Shown here: one piece after another, positions 34,512-43,834 of the stretch
How the letters are laid out: each line of letters opens with the position of its first letter
How positions within the stretch are numbered: position 1 is the first letter of the stretch
Assembly (NCBI GenBank): GCA_024762315.1
Contig: JANTHR010000007.1
Coordinates: forward strand, 1 to 48,178
Length of the DNA stretch: 48,178 nucleotides
DNA from: Sulfurovum sp.
Lineage (GTDB): Bacteria; Campylobacterota; Campylobacteria; Campylobacterales; Sulfurovaceae
Reading direction: 5' to 3'
The notes under the pieces: model-generated
What the model was told of the DNA's origin: nothing
Database searches by the model: none
What the model saw: the letters and a program-made list of their open reading frames with translations, nothing else
Program-made: the position numbers and the translations under genes

Positions 34512-35077
34512 TTTGCATCCTTTAGTGTCATTATTTCATCATCTGCACTGGTATCCTCAGTAAGACTCTGGTCCATTTTTTTACCTGCAAGGATGATCCC
34601 TGCAATCATTGCTACAAGTAGCATCACAGCAGCCACTTCAAACGGGACAAGATACTTCGTGAAAAGTACGATCCCTACGTCCTGTGCATTCCCTGCACCT
34701 TCATGCATAGGATAAAGTGCCTGAATTGCATCACTGTGAATCGGTGCTGCAAACATCAGTACCAGAACCAATGCACTCAAACCGCCAAGCAAGAACACCA
34801 ATCCTGCATTGGTATTTTTCTCTTTAATATCTCTTGTGGCATCAAAGAACATCATCGCAAATGAATAGAGTGCCATTACGGCACCTACATATACGATGAG
34901 CTGAACGACACCAAGGAAATCTGCACCCAGAATAAAAAAGAATCCTGAGATAAGCACCATCCCTGATGCCAGTGCCGTCATTGCATAAAGTACATTTTTA
35001 CTCATGACTGTCACAAGGAAAAGGCCTATTGTTAAAACCGAAAATAGGTAAAAGGCTACTATTTCATACATTTCCAT
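34508..35077 (-). CDS. nuoJ: Complex I subunit NuoJ
   Basis: This 189-residue membrane subunit has five helices. The conserved FLGVVQLIVYVGAVMALYSF carries the flexible pi-bulge helix that links quinone chemistry to the proton path. The polar tail EDTSADDEIMTLKDAK is longer than in E. coli. It starts 5 bases after nuoI and overlaps nuoK. Confidence 0.95.
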   Translation of the reverse strand: MEMYEIVAFYLFSVLTIGLFLVTVMSKNVLYAMTALASGMVLISGFFFILGADFLGVVQLIVYVGAVMALYSFAMMFFDATRDIKEKNTNAGLVFLLGGLSALVLVLMFAAPIHSDAIQALYPMHEGAGNAQDVGIVLFTKYLVPFEVAAVMLLVAMIAGIILAGKKMDQSLTEDTSADDEIMTLKDAK

Positions 35078-35082
35078 CCCTC

Positions 35083-35706
35083 CTAATACGCTAACGGCGT
35101 TGGTTTAATGTTGTCATCTGCATTCGGTGACACAGCACCAAATCCGTCATACTCTTGTTGCAAGTTTAGTTTGTCGATAGGTGTCAACATATCTTCAAAA
35201 AGTGAAAAACTCGCTCTCTGCTCAGAAGCGTTCTCATATCTTGGACCGTGTACGATCGCAAGTTCAGGACATACTTCTGCACAATATCCGCAGAAGATAC
35301 AACGACCGAAGTTGATCGTATATTCACTTACTTCTTTGCGCTGGTTTTCATCATATCTTGTATCCATTGTGATACAGTTGGAGATACATATCTTCTCGCA
35401 AAGTCCGCACCCGATACATCTGTAGTGACCGCTTTCAAGCAATCTGAGCATATCATGGATCGCTCTGTATCTTGGAGAGATAGGAAGCTTCTCGAACGGA
35501 TACTTCACCGTATGCATCTGCCCTCTAAAAAGTGCATTGATCATCTCTCTGAATGTTACCCAGAGTCCTACAATAAGCTCTCCCTTAAATGTCCTTTTTA
35601 CGACTTGTTTAAACTGGCACCATCCGCTCTTCGGTGTTTCACCCAAGTCAAGCATCTTGTAGTTCTGCGTGCCTACATTTCTATTTTTAAATTGTTCTAA
35701 ACCCAT
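35083..35706 (-). CDS. nuoI: Complex I subunit NuoI (two [4Fe-4S])
   Basis: This 207-residue peripheral subunit carries clusters N6a and N6b, which pass electrons towards NuoB. The ligands are C97-x2-C100-x2-C103-x3-C107 (CIGCGLCEKIC) and C136-x2-C139-x2-C142-x3-C146 (CIFCGYCAEVCPE). The N-terminal region (about 25-80) contains an amphipathic helix that lies on the membrane. The gene has a 9-base gap after nuoH. Confidence 0.97.
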   Translation of the reverse strand: MGLEQFKNRNVGTQNYKMLDLGETPKSGWCQFKQVVKRTFKGELIVGLWVTFREMINALFRGQMHTVKYPFEKLPISPRYRAIHDMLRLLESGHYRCIGCGLCEKICISNCITMDTRYDENQRKEVSEYTINFGRCIFCGYCAEVCPELAIVHGPRYENASEQRASFSLFEDMLTPIDKLNLQQEYDGFGAVSPNADDNIKPTPLAY

Positions 35707-35715
35707 ATTCTCTCC

Positions 35716-36747
35716 TTACACCATCATCACAATACCGGTGATCACAACATTGATCACCGCAATTGGCATCAATACTTTCCAGCACAGCCACATCAACTGA
35801 TCCGGTCTTACATGCGGCCAAGCAGCCCTTACCCATAACATCAAGAAGAAGAAGAATCCAACTTTCAAGATAATTGTAAGCCATCCTAGTCCACCTTCAC
35901 TGTATCCCCCGAGGAAGACGATCGCTGCAATAATAGAGATTGTGATCATGTTGGCGTACTCACCAATGAAGAACATACCCCATCTCATCCCTGAATATTC
36001 CGTTGCATATCCGGAAACTACCTCTGCCTCATGCTCAAGGAGATCGAATGGTGTTCTGTTCGTCTCTGCAAATCCAGCAATGAGGAAAAGTACAAAGGCT
36101 ACGGGCTGTTGCCAGATAAGCCATGATCCGATCCCTCCTGATTGCGCATTATTAAAATCTACAAACGAAAGTGAACCGACAAGCATGATCGGTGCAAGGA
36201 TCGAGAGCCCTGTCACCACTTCATAACTCAAGAACTGTATAGCTGTTCTTGCAGCCCCGATGATACCCCATTTATTGGCTTGTGACATACCGGCCAACAG
36301 AGGTCCGTAAAGTCCTGCTGCCATCATCCCCAATACAAACAGAATACCAATATTCAGGTCTGATGCAATGGAAGGAACAAAAATACCGCCAAGAAGAGGT
36401 ATGAATTCAGGTATGGTAAAATCCGGGAAAACCGGAACAGCCGACAGCGCAACAAAGGCTGTGGCTGCAGTAATAGCCGGTGCTACCATGAAGATCAGTT
36501 TATTTGCATTTTGTGGAACTATATCTTCTTTGGTAAAGAGTTTGATACCATCTGCAATAAGTTGCAGCAATCCATAGGGGCCCACGTGCATAGGACCTAA
36601 CCTTCTTTGCATAAATGCAAGTACTTTTCTTTCAATAAACGTACCAAATCCTGCTATAGCCGAAATAACAGCCAGGATCAAAACCGCTTTGATAAGTGAG
36701 CCCACCCATGTGACTTGTGGCAAATTTTCTACGAGTGTTGTTTCCAT
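35716..36747 (-). CDS. nuoH: Complex I subunit NuoH
   Basis: This 343-residue membrane subunit forms most of the quinone tunnel with NuoB and NuoD. It has about eight helices. The signature GTFIERKVLAFMQRRLGPMH is near the N-terminus. The quinone-site loop AGFAETNRTPFDLLEHEAE continues into SGYATEYSGM. It begins one base after the end of the second nuoG. Confidence 0.97.
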   Translation of the reverse strand: METTLVENLPQVTWVGSLIKAVLILAVISAIAGFGTFIERKVLAFMQRRLGPMHVGPYGLLQLIADGIKLFTKEDIVPQNANKLIFMVAPAITAATAFVALSAVPVFPDFTIPEFIPLLGGIFVPSIASDLNIGILFVLGMMAAGLYGPLLAGMSQANKWGIIGAARTAIQFLSYEVVTGLSILAPIMLVGSLSFVDFNNAQSGGIGSWLIWQQPVAFVLFLIAGFAETNRTPFDLLEHEAEVVSGYATEYSGMRWGMFFIGEYANMITISIIAAIVFLGGYSEGGLGWLTIILKVGFFFFLMLWVRAAWPHVRPDQLMWLCWKVLMPIAVINVVITGIVMMV

Positions 36748-36748
36748 A

Positions 36749-39205
36749 TTACACCTTTCTCATTGTTACTGTTTTGTATCTGGACTTACCAAATAGACCA
36801 TAGACATCCTGAGCACTTTTGAAATCACTAAGCGCAGCGATATCACCATCCATTCTTTCATCTGCAATGACATCCACTGTTATGCGCCTGTCTCCAAAAT
36901 CTATCTCGACCTTGTTTCCAAGCGCTTCTGCTCTGGCAGGACTTGCATAGAGACCAAATGCTTCAAAAATCTCATGTGCTTTATCACTGAAGTCATTGAA
37001 CTGCCTTTGTGGATTGCATCTGTAGACGATCTCACCTTCAGGCACGATAGACTCATCTATCTTGTCCACTTTGATCTCTTTTGCTTTTTTGCTTTTTGAT
37101 GTAAGCTGATAGCCTCTATTCTCTGTCCCGTTATTAAGATAACCATTCGGAAGCGTATCAAACTCAACTGACTTGAATCCTTTTTCTACTGGAAGCTTCA
37201 CGGTCCAATCGATCGTCTCATCAGGTGCACCGATAAGTGCTTTCATGATATCATTAAGCTCATATCCTTTGTATTCCAAAGCTGCATTGGTAGGTGTTAC
37301 TCTTTTATGCATATTCGTCAAGGTACCCTCTTGCTGGTTCATTGCCGGCATGTCAAGATCTCCATCAGCCAATGCTGAAAGTTTAAAGTCTCCATTCTCG
37401 TTATAGCCGATGGTGTATCCCGTTGCTTCCTCATCAAGATCACAGATGAGTGCAACTCCCAGAGAATTTGTTTTAGGCGGGATCATCGCTACACGCACAG
37501 ATGAAGTCTGTTCGATGAGTGCAATAAGTTTTGCAATGTTCTCTGCCTTTTCATGGAAATACAGGTCTTCGCCGATAATGAGAGAAAATGATTCTTTCTT
37601 CTTCATTATTTTCTCAAATGAATCCGCAAAAGCATCACTCTGTTTACCAAGAAGTTCTACCAGGCCGTTCTTTTCGACAGTAACCTCTTTCTCAACCATT
37701 TCGGGTACTTTTTTGCTTATCTCTTTTTCTTCACCTGTCTCTTCATCAACTACAGTTTCGGTGACATCTTTCATCACCTTCTCTTTAATAGTCTTAGTAC
37801 CTGAAGTTTTAAAACCTGCAATATACTCTTTGACATCAGCAGGTAATTTATCCGCATCTGCAAAAAGATCAAGGATCAAATAAAGTGCTGCCTCTTCCAG
37901 TCCGACCTTATGCGTAAAAATTTCTACATTTTTACCAAAAGTAGGAACAAGATTATCACCTACAGGATGGAAATAAAGCCCTGCACCTTTATTCATTTTC
38001 TGGACATTGTTAAATGCATAACGTGCATTGGGATTATCATTTCTCAATGATGCACCAACGCTCATGACAAAATCCGTCGCCATTACTTCCTTGAAATCAT
38101 AACTGTATAGGGATTGTCCCGATGCATCACTGTAGGCACTCAAGAATTTCTGGAATGCCTGTGCATCCGGATTCACAAGTTTCAGCCCCATTTTTTCTTT
38201 AAGTGTCTGAAGCATTAAGGCTTCTTCGTTCGTGATCACAGAGTTAAACCGTATACTCTCCGCTTTTTTGAACGCTTCAACGGCGGCAGCAAATGCTTTT
38301 TCATCTTTGCCCGCTGTACGGTTCTCAAAATCATATCCGAAACGTCCCGCACCGCAAAGAGAAACATAGTTCCACTCATTGGTCACGCGGAAGATCTTCT
38401 CATCTCTGTCTTCAATAGAAGCAGGTTTTGTCTCATAATAGATTTGGCAACCGCTACTGCAGTGTGCACAGGTAGCAGGTGTGCGTTTTAGGTCCCATGC
38501 GTTTGAGGTATAGACGAAATCTCTGCTTGCCAAGGCGCCTACCGGACAAACAGCGACACATTCACCACAGTCTGAACAGTTGGTGTACTCCGTGCCGTTA
38601 CTTGGTGCAATAATAGATTTTTGAAGCTTGTTCCACATTGCATAGGCATCTTTGGGCATGGTATCTTTAAAGCCTTTATCGAGTGCTTCTCCACCTCTTT
38701 TGGTTGTAGAGATAGCTGCATCACCTATCATATCTTTACAAACAGTTGTACACCTTTCACACACGATACAAAGTCCTGCATCATAATGCAGTACCGAAGA
38801 CCAATTTGTTGTTTCTCTTTTGGTATCCGGGATCATGTATGACTGTGAATCTACACCTAATTCCAAAGTGTAGTTCTGAAGTTCACATTCACCACTTTTG
38901 TCACACACACCACACTGAAGCGGGTGATTCACATCATATACTTCCATGATGGCACGACGCTCTTCAAGGATATTTGGTGTATCCACAGTAATTTCCATGC
39001 CCTCTTTGACTTTTGCATTACAGGCATACACCTGCTTTCCGTCAGCTTCTACAAGACAAATACGACATGCCAATGTTGGCGAACATCTCGTCAAGTAACA
39101 AATTGCCGGAATAAAAATATCATTGGCACGTGCAGCATTAAGGATATATTCGCCCTCTTTAACTGCAAATTCTTTACCATCAATCTTAATATTGACTGTA
39201 CCCAT
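36749..39205 (-). CDS. nuoG2: Complex I subunit NuoG, second paralogue with extra 4Fe-4S site
   Basis: This 818-residue NuoG carries cysteines for a 2Fe-2S site (CYLTRCSPTLACRIC) and the His-Cys cluster HPLQCGVCDKSGEC. It then has two full ferredoxin-like sets, CIVCERCTTVC and CSDCGECVAVCP, where ordinary NuoG has only one. CAHCSSGC plus a later Cys (SLCGAGR) makes an N7-type site. The molybdopterin-like domain follows, with a Lys/Glu/Val-rich insertion at about residues 470-515. The ATG at 39205 behind GGATGGGGAAATA is chosen; it lies one base from the stop of nuoG1. The extra clusters suggest a longer electron wire or a ferredoxin-type input. Confidence 0.93.
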   Translation of the reverse strand: MGTVNIKIDGKEFAVKEGEYILNAARANDIFIPAICYLTRCSPTLACRICLVEADGKQVYACNAKVKEGMEITVDTPNILEERRAIMEVYDVNHPLQCGVCDKSGECELQNYTLELGVDSQSYMIPDTKRETTNWSSVLHYDAGLCIVCERCTTVCKDMIGDAAISTTKRGGEALDKGFKDTMPKDAYAMWNKLQKSIIAPSNGTEYTNCSDCGECVAVCPVGALASRDFVYTSNAWDLKRTPATCAHCSSGCQIYYETKPASIEDRDEKIFRVTNEWNYVSLCGAGRFGYDFENRTAGKDEKAFAAAVEAFKKAESIRFNSVITNEEALMLQTLKEKMGLKLVNPDAQAFQKFLSAYSDASGQSLYSYDFKEVMATDFVMSVGASLRNDNPNARYAFNNVQKMNKGAGLYFHPVGDNLVPTFGKNVEIFTHKVGLEEAALYLILDLFADADKLPADVKEYIAGFKTSGTKTIKEKVMKDVTETVVDEETGEEKEISKKVPEMVEKEVTVEKNGLVELLGKQSDAFADSFEKIMKKKESFSLIIGEDLYFHEKAENIAKLIALIEQTSSVRVAMIPPKTNSLGVALICDLDEEATGYTIGYNENGDFKLSALADGDLDMPAMNQQEGTLTNMHKRVTPTNAALEYKGYELNDIMKALIGAPDETIDWTVKLPVEKGFKSVEFDTLPNGYLNNGTENRGYQLTSKSKKAKEIKVDKIDESIVPEGEIVYRCNPQRQFNDFSDKAHEIFEAFGLYASPARAEALGNKVEIDFGDRRITVDVIADERMDGDIAALSDFKSAQDVYGLFGKSRYKTVTMRKV

Positions 39206-39206
39206 A

Positions 39207-41465
39207 TTATTTCCCCATCCTTTCAAACTCTAACCTGCTAAATCTATAAGAGGATAACAAAGAGCTACTTAATCCCATATCAAAAGTCGGGTTGAGTGCT
39301 ATCGTTCCTTTCATAGATGTATCAATCTTAAACACTCGATTGAACTTTACATCATCCAGCACATAAGTAATATTGTCTCCATCCTGTAATTTTGTCGCCG
39401 CCGCGAACTGCTGTGAACCCAAAAGGGCTGCTTCATCCTTCAACAATTTTGACTTTGCCGTAAATGCTGAGAACTGCTCGGTAGGATTACAGTTATATAT
39501 GATCGCTCCGTCAAAGCCTTCCAACTCTGCAATATCGTCCAGTGCTCGTTTGACAGGAACTTTTTGAGACTTTAAAAGATAGCCTCTGTATTCATTCCCA
39601 ACACTGTCAAAATAGTCAGGAAGACTATCGAATTCAATTGTTTCAAAACCTTTGTCTTTTGGCAATGCCTTTGTATAGTCTATGGTATATTCTGCATTCA
39701 CACCCAAACAATTGGCTATATCATTAAGCACATATCCGCCATACGGAAGCGCAACATGCATCGGTACAACACGTTTGTCTACAGTTGTAAGTGTCCCTTC
39801 CTGCTGATTCATAGCAGGCATGTCCAGGTCGCCGTCGCCCAGAGCAGAGAGGGTAAAATCGGCAGGTACATTATAGCCTACTGTTTTTCCCTCTACTTCA
39901 TCATTCAGGTCGCAAATGAGTGAAATACCCATAGCATTTCCTGCAGGAGGTACACAGATCACATTAAATCCTGCATACACTTCAAGAAGTGCAAGCAGTT
40001 TTGCTATCTGTGCTGCTCTTGGATGTGCATAAAGATCAGATCCGACCACCAACGAGAAGCCTGTTTTTTTAATCAGAGACTTGCGCAATAATTCAAGCTC
40101 TTCTTCTCCGATATTGCTCTCTGCACTCAAGTTTCCAATATCAAGATCGTCAATAAAGCTGCGTATTGCTTGAGGCACCTCTACCTCTTTGAGGAGAGTA
40201 TCGACTAAAAGTGCGGCTGCACCTTCTTCGCTTCCTACCTCATATTTGATGAACTGAGTAACGATATTCTGCATCTCTTTATCTTCCAGCGGATGCATAT
40301 AGGCAACCCTTGCTCTATGCCATTTGCTTGCCATATTAATATGATATTTCACTGTCGGACTGTCATCATTGATCCTCGTTCCCATCACAATGACCGCACT
40401 TGATTCTGAAAGTGCTTTAAGCGTACCGTTATAAAGATTTTTACCGCTAACAGAAGCATAGGCCTGCATAAATTTCTGATATGCTCTTGCTTCGTGGGAA
40501 ACGAGTTTAAGGCCTATCTTCTCCTTGAGCTTTTGCAAAATCAATGCCTCTTCATTTGAAACCTGAGAAGAGAAGATGACTGTCTGTGCATTTTTAAATG
40601 CATCTATAGCTTTTGCAAATGTTTCTGTATCTTTTGTAACGCCTTCATTGGCATAATCAAAACCGTATCTCCCGGCACCGCAAAGCGTAGAAAACTCAAA
40701 ATTATTGGTGACGCGATAGATCCGGTCATGCTTCACTTCATAATTCATTTGGCATCCACCGCCACAATGTGGACAGGAAGAAGGTATCTTGGTCAATTCC
40801 CAGGCATTGGAAGTATATTTAAAATCTGTACTTACCAATGCACCAACAGGACACACGGCTGCCGCTTCACCCAAAGATGCGTAGTTCTTCTCCTGCTTCG
40901 TATTGATGATCGTTGATCCGTATCCGCCGAACTTCACCTTAAGTGCTTCGTCTCCAGTAATCTCTGTAGAGACTCTGACACATTTTTCACACATAATGCA
41001 AAGTGCCGGATCGTACGAGACATGTCCCCAATTCTCTACAGGACGATGCTGATCTCTGGCAGTAAATGCCTGTGCTTCAAGACCGAATTCCATGGTTTTG
41101 TTTTGAAGATCACATTCCCCGCTTTTGTCACACACACCACATTCTAGAGGATGATTAACATTATAGAGCTTCATAATATTTTGGCGTTCTTCGTAAATGT
41201 CTGCATTGTTGGTATGAATGACCGCACCATCGGTTGCTTTCTCCTGGCAGGAGAGGATCATGCCATCTACACCTTCTACTTCTACCACACACATACGACA
41301 TGAGCCAATAGGCAGTACCTTGGTAAGGTAGCACATGGTAGGAACGTAAATATCATTCTCTCTTGCAATCTCCAAAATGGTCTTTCCGAAGGTACTTTGA
41401 CATACTTTACCGTCAATCGTTACGGTGATAGCTTTACCTTTATTTATCGAATTATGTATACTCAT
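39207..41465 (-). CDS. nuoG1: Complex I subunit NuoG, first paralogue
   Basis: This 752-residue NuoG has the 2Fe-2S ligands (CYLTKVLPIGSCRMC plus a later Cys), the His-Cys cluster (HPLECGVCDKSGEC), the N4-type CIMCEKC with a distant CPVGAL cysteine, and an N7-type CPHCGGGC...STLCGAGR. The second ferredoxin cysteine set seen in NuoG2 is missing. Both paralogues share MPAMNQQEGTL in the large C-terminal domain. The start is the ATG at 41465, one base from the stop of the flavoprotein gene; the frame is open for 62 more codons upstream, but these overlap that gene and show no family similarity. Confidence 0.93.
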   Translation of the reverse strand: MSIHNSINKGKAITVTIDGKVCQSTFGKTILEIARENDIYVPTMCYLTKVLPIGSCRMCVVEVEGVDGMILSCQEKATDGAVIHTNNADIYEERQNIMKLYNVNHPLECGVCDKSGECDLQNKTMEFGLEAQAFTARDQHRPVENWGHVSYDPALCIMCEKCVRVSTEITGDEALKVKFGGYGSTIINTKQEKNYASLGEAAAVCPVGALVSTDFKYTSNAWELTKIPSSCPHCGGGCQMNYEVKHDRIYRVTNNFEFSTLCGAGRYGFDYANEGVTKDTETFAKAIDAFKNAQTVIFSSQVSNEEALILQKLKEKIGLKLVSHEARAYQKFMQAYASVSGKNLYNGTLKALSESSAVIVMGTRINDDSPTVKYHINMASKWHRARVAYMHPLEDKEMQNIVTQFIKYEVGSEEGAAALLVDTLLKEVEVPQAIRSFIDDLDIGNLSAESNIGEEELELLRKSLIKKTGFSLVVGSDLYAHPRAAQIAKLLALLEVYAGFNVICVPPAGNAMGISLICDLNDEVEGKTVGYNVPADFTLSALGDGDLDMPAMNQQEGTLTTVDKRVVPMHVALPYGGYVLNDIANCLGVNAEYTIDYTKALPKDKGFETIEFDSLPDYFDSVGNEYRGYLLKSQKVPVKRALDDIAELEGFDGAIIYNCNPTEQFSAFTAKSKLLKDEAALLGSQQFAAATKLQDGDNITYVLDDVKFNRVFKIDTSMKGTIALNPTFDMGLSSSLLSSYRFSRLEFERMGK

Positions 41466-41466
41466 A

Positions 41467-43476
41467 CTACACCGCCACCATTGAAATATAATAACAACGC
41501 ATGCATCTTTCCGCTTCTGCAATCGCCTCTTCACCGGTAAAGCCGAGATTAACCTCTTTGTTATTGTCTTTACGCTCATCCACATCCAGTTTTTCACTGA
41601 CTGCCCGAGGAAGCCCCGGCATCCAGCCGGTAATCTTCTCTTTTTTGTCATAGACCCTGAGCTTGTTCAGGTGATCTTCCATGATCTCATCATCGGTCAA
41701 TGTACATTTTCCGTCATAAATATAGCGGCTGATCACAGAAGCTGCACGTCTAGCCTGACCTACAGCATTTACAATGGTCATAGGTCCATATTCACAGTCT
41801 CCTGCAGCAAAGAGGCCTTCACGTGAAGTCATATAGTCTTTGCCATTGGTCAAGATAGAATTCCATGAGGTCATCTCTATATTCCACTCGTCCGGAAGTA
41901 TCTGTGTATCAAGTGCCTGAGAGACTGCAGGAATGAGATAATCACACTCTATCTCAAAATCTGCACCTTCTATCTTCACAAGCTGTGCTCTTCCACCATC
42001 TGGGTCAGGAACCAGTTCAAAACGATTGACTTTCAGCTTCGTGATATTCTCACCATCATCAAAGATCTCTTCAATAGCTGAATGAAAAATAAACTCAACG
42101 CCCTCTTCTACGGCCTCATGATACTCCTCATAGGTTGTATTGCGAATGATCGTCTTTTCATCACGACGGTAGAGCATGATCACCTTTTTGGCACCTTCAC
42201 GGATGGAACATCTAACAACATCCATAGAGGTGAACCCGCCACCGACACAAACAACAACTTTATCTTTCAACTCATTGGATGCCGGTGCACCTATTTGATA
42301 CTTATGCCAAAGATTCACTTTGTCAAGCATGGAGATCGCACCCCAGTAACCACCCATTTTCGGATTTTCATTCTCGGCACGAACTTTTTTAGAGAGTCTT
42401 GCACCAAACCCAAGCAGCGTTGCGTCATATTCAGCTTCGATCTCTTTAAGTTTTTGGGCATCTACTCTACAGTTATTCGTAATACTTACAGCTTCCATCT
42501 CAAGTACCAGATCGATATCTTTTTGGTATTTCCCAATAGGCATACGATACTCCGGTACTCCTACTGCAACTTCTCCGCCATTTACAGGCAATTCTTCAAA
42601 AATATGGGACTCTATACCTTCAAGTGCCAAATAATATGCTGCCGTAAGCCCTGCAGGTCCAGCACCGATGATGGCTACTTTCTTCCCGTCATTTCTCAGT
42701 GGTTTAGGCTCATGAGGATGCAACCAGGGAAGTTCATGGTCTGTCTCATAATCAGCACCTATACGCTTGAGCTCCATAATTGAGATAGGTTCATCCAGAT
42801 TCATACGACGACAGGCATCTTCACAAGGGTGAGGGCAGACACGTCCACAGGTATGTGCCAATGGCATGGTCTGTCTTGTTGCGGCTAAAGAGTCTGTAAA
42901 GATCATATCTCTTACCCCTTCAATATACGCAGGTATATCTACATGTGCCGGACACATATCGGTACATGGCGCCGTAACTTTGGCAATATAATTTGTATCA
43001 CCATTATAATGTTTGGATGGCATTTGCTGATCTATACAGGTATTGAACTGCTCGTTATAATACTCCATGAGATCCAAAATAGGTTTGGGTACGGTCTTTC
43101 CTATTTCACACTTTGAAGTTGTCATCATGGTTTTGGAGATCTCTTTCAGGTGTGCGATATCGTCATGTGTTCCTTCACCCCGTGCAATTTTGTCGAGCAA
43201 ATCATAAAGGATCCTGCCTCCCCAACGTCCCGGAGCACAGCGGCCGCATGCTTCTGAGTACTCCTGGTACTGTGCAGCATATTGCGAAGCCAACTCCACC
43301 GCATCTATATCTTCATCAAAGATGGCAACACCATCCCAACCGATAAATGCTTTTGAGTTTTTGTCCCCATGATAGGTTTCAGGCAGTTTAAACCCTGATT
43401 CAACCCACTCATCGGACGGTTTACCGCGATTATCGATAAATTCATCCCTCCAAGTAGAGAATACTATTCCTGACAT
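41467..43476 (-). CDS. NuoF-like Fe-S domain fused to a GltD-type FAD/NAD(P) oxidoreductase
   Basis: This 669-residue protein stands where nuoF should be. Residues about 60-145 resemble the C-terminal cluster domain of NuoF (EACGRCAPGRWGGRILYDLL, then SKCEIGKTVPKPILDLM). Of the four usual ligands only Cys77, Cys80 and Cys123 remain; the third is Gly83. From about 165 it is a GltD-type module: Cys171/175 and CGRVCPHPCEDAC (210-222) for two 4Fe-4S clusters, GAGPAG for FAD (271-276), a second Rossmann motif GGGFTSMDV (412-420) and AAGDC. The NuoF FMN domain is absent. It overlaps the E-like gene (TAATG). It probably feeds electrons from NAD(P)H or ferredoxin into complex I; the donor is not shown by sequence. 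Confidence 0.88.
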   Translation of the reverse strand: MSGIVFSTWRDEFIDNRGKPSDEWVESGFKLPETYHGDKNSKAFIGWDGVAIFDEDIDAVELASQYAAQYQEYSEACGRCAPGRWGGRILYDLLDKIARGEGTHDDIAHLKEISKTMMTTSKCEIGKTVPKPILDLMEYYNEQFNTCIDQQMPSKHYNGDTNYIAKVTAPCTDMCPAHVDIPAYIEGVRDMIFTDSLAATRQTMPLAHTCGRVCPHPCEDACRRMNLDEPISIMELKRIGADYETDHELPWLHPHEPKPLRNDGKKVAIIGAGPAGLTAAYYLALEGIESHIFEELPVNGGEVAVGVPEYRMPIGKYQKDIDLVLEMEAVSITNNCRVDAQKLKEIEAEYDATLLGFGARLSKKVRAENENPKMGGYWGAISMLDKVNLWHKYQIGAPASNELKDKVVVCVGGGFTSMDVVRCSIREGAKKVIMLYRRDEKTIIRNTTYEEYHEAVEEGVEFIFHSAIEEIFDDGENITKLKVNRFELVPDPDGGRAQLVKIEGADFEIECDYLIPAVSQALDTQILPDEWNIEMTSWNSILTNGKDYMTSREGLFAAGDCEYGPMTIVNAVGQARRAASVISRYIYDGKCTLTDDEIMEDHLNKLRVYDKKEKITGWMPGLPRAVSEKLDVDERKDNNKEVNLGFTGEEAIAEAERCMRCYYISMVAV

Positions 43477-43823
43477 TACTCAGCCTTCTCTTGGTTTTCA
43501 GATTTTGCTTCTGCAGCTTCTGCTTCTAATTTTTCTTTTTCGGCAGCAATTCTTGCAGCTTCTATTTTTTCCGCTCTGGCTTTTCTTGTTTCATCATCTA
43601 CTTTTTTCACAACGATCGTCCAGTCTACTTCATTGAATTTCAATGAATTCATAAGATCATGTCCTGTTGCTCTTACAAAATCTGCAGATTTCTGAATGTG
43701 AGAAAAATCACCTACTTCAAAAAGAAATATACCTACTTCTCCTACTTTGAGGCCTTGATCGATAAGCTCTGCCATTCTGTCATAAAAGTCATCTTTTAAA
43801 TGTCTTAAATCATATCTTTTCAT
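43476..43823 (-). CDS. Epsilon-type NuoE substitute (HP1264-like)
   Basis: This 115-residue protein has no NuoE cysteines. It reads MKRYDLRHLKDDFYDRMAEL and has a thioredoxin-like stretch VGEVGIFLFEVGDFSHIQKS, then an Ala/Glu/Lys coiled coil (about 80-115). As I recall, H. pylori HP1264 and C. jejuni Cj1575c hold the same place between nuoD and nuoG and replace NuoE. It has an 11-base gap after nuoD and shares a base with the flavoprotein gene. It probably docks the unusual input module on the complex. Confidence 0.82.
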   Translation of the reverse strand: MKRYDLRHLKDDFYDRMAELIDQGLKVGEVGIFLFEVGDFSHIQKSADFVRATGHDLMNSLKFNEVDWTIVVKKVDDETRKARAEKIEAARIAAEKEKLEAEAAEAKSENQEKAE

Positions 43824-43834
43824 TTATGCTCTCC

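Noticed and set aside
41466-41651. A 62-codon N-terminal extension of nuoG1
   Set aside because: It lies entirely within the end of the flavoprotein gene in another frame, has no NuoG similarity, and the ATG at 41465 begins the family sequence.
41467-43476. Glutamate synthase small subunit (gltD)
   Set aside because: No gltB is nearby, the protein has an added NuoF-like N-terminal domain, and it is embedded in the nuo operon with overlapping codons.
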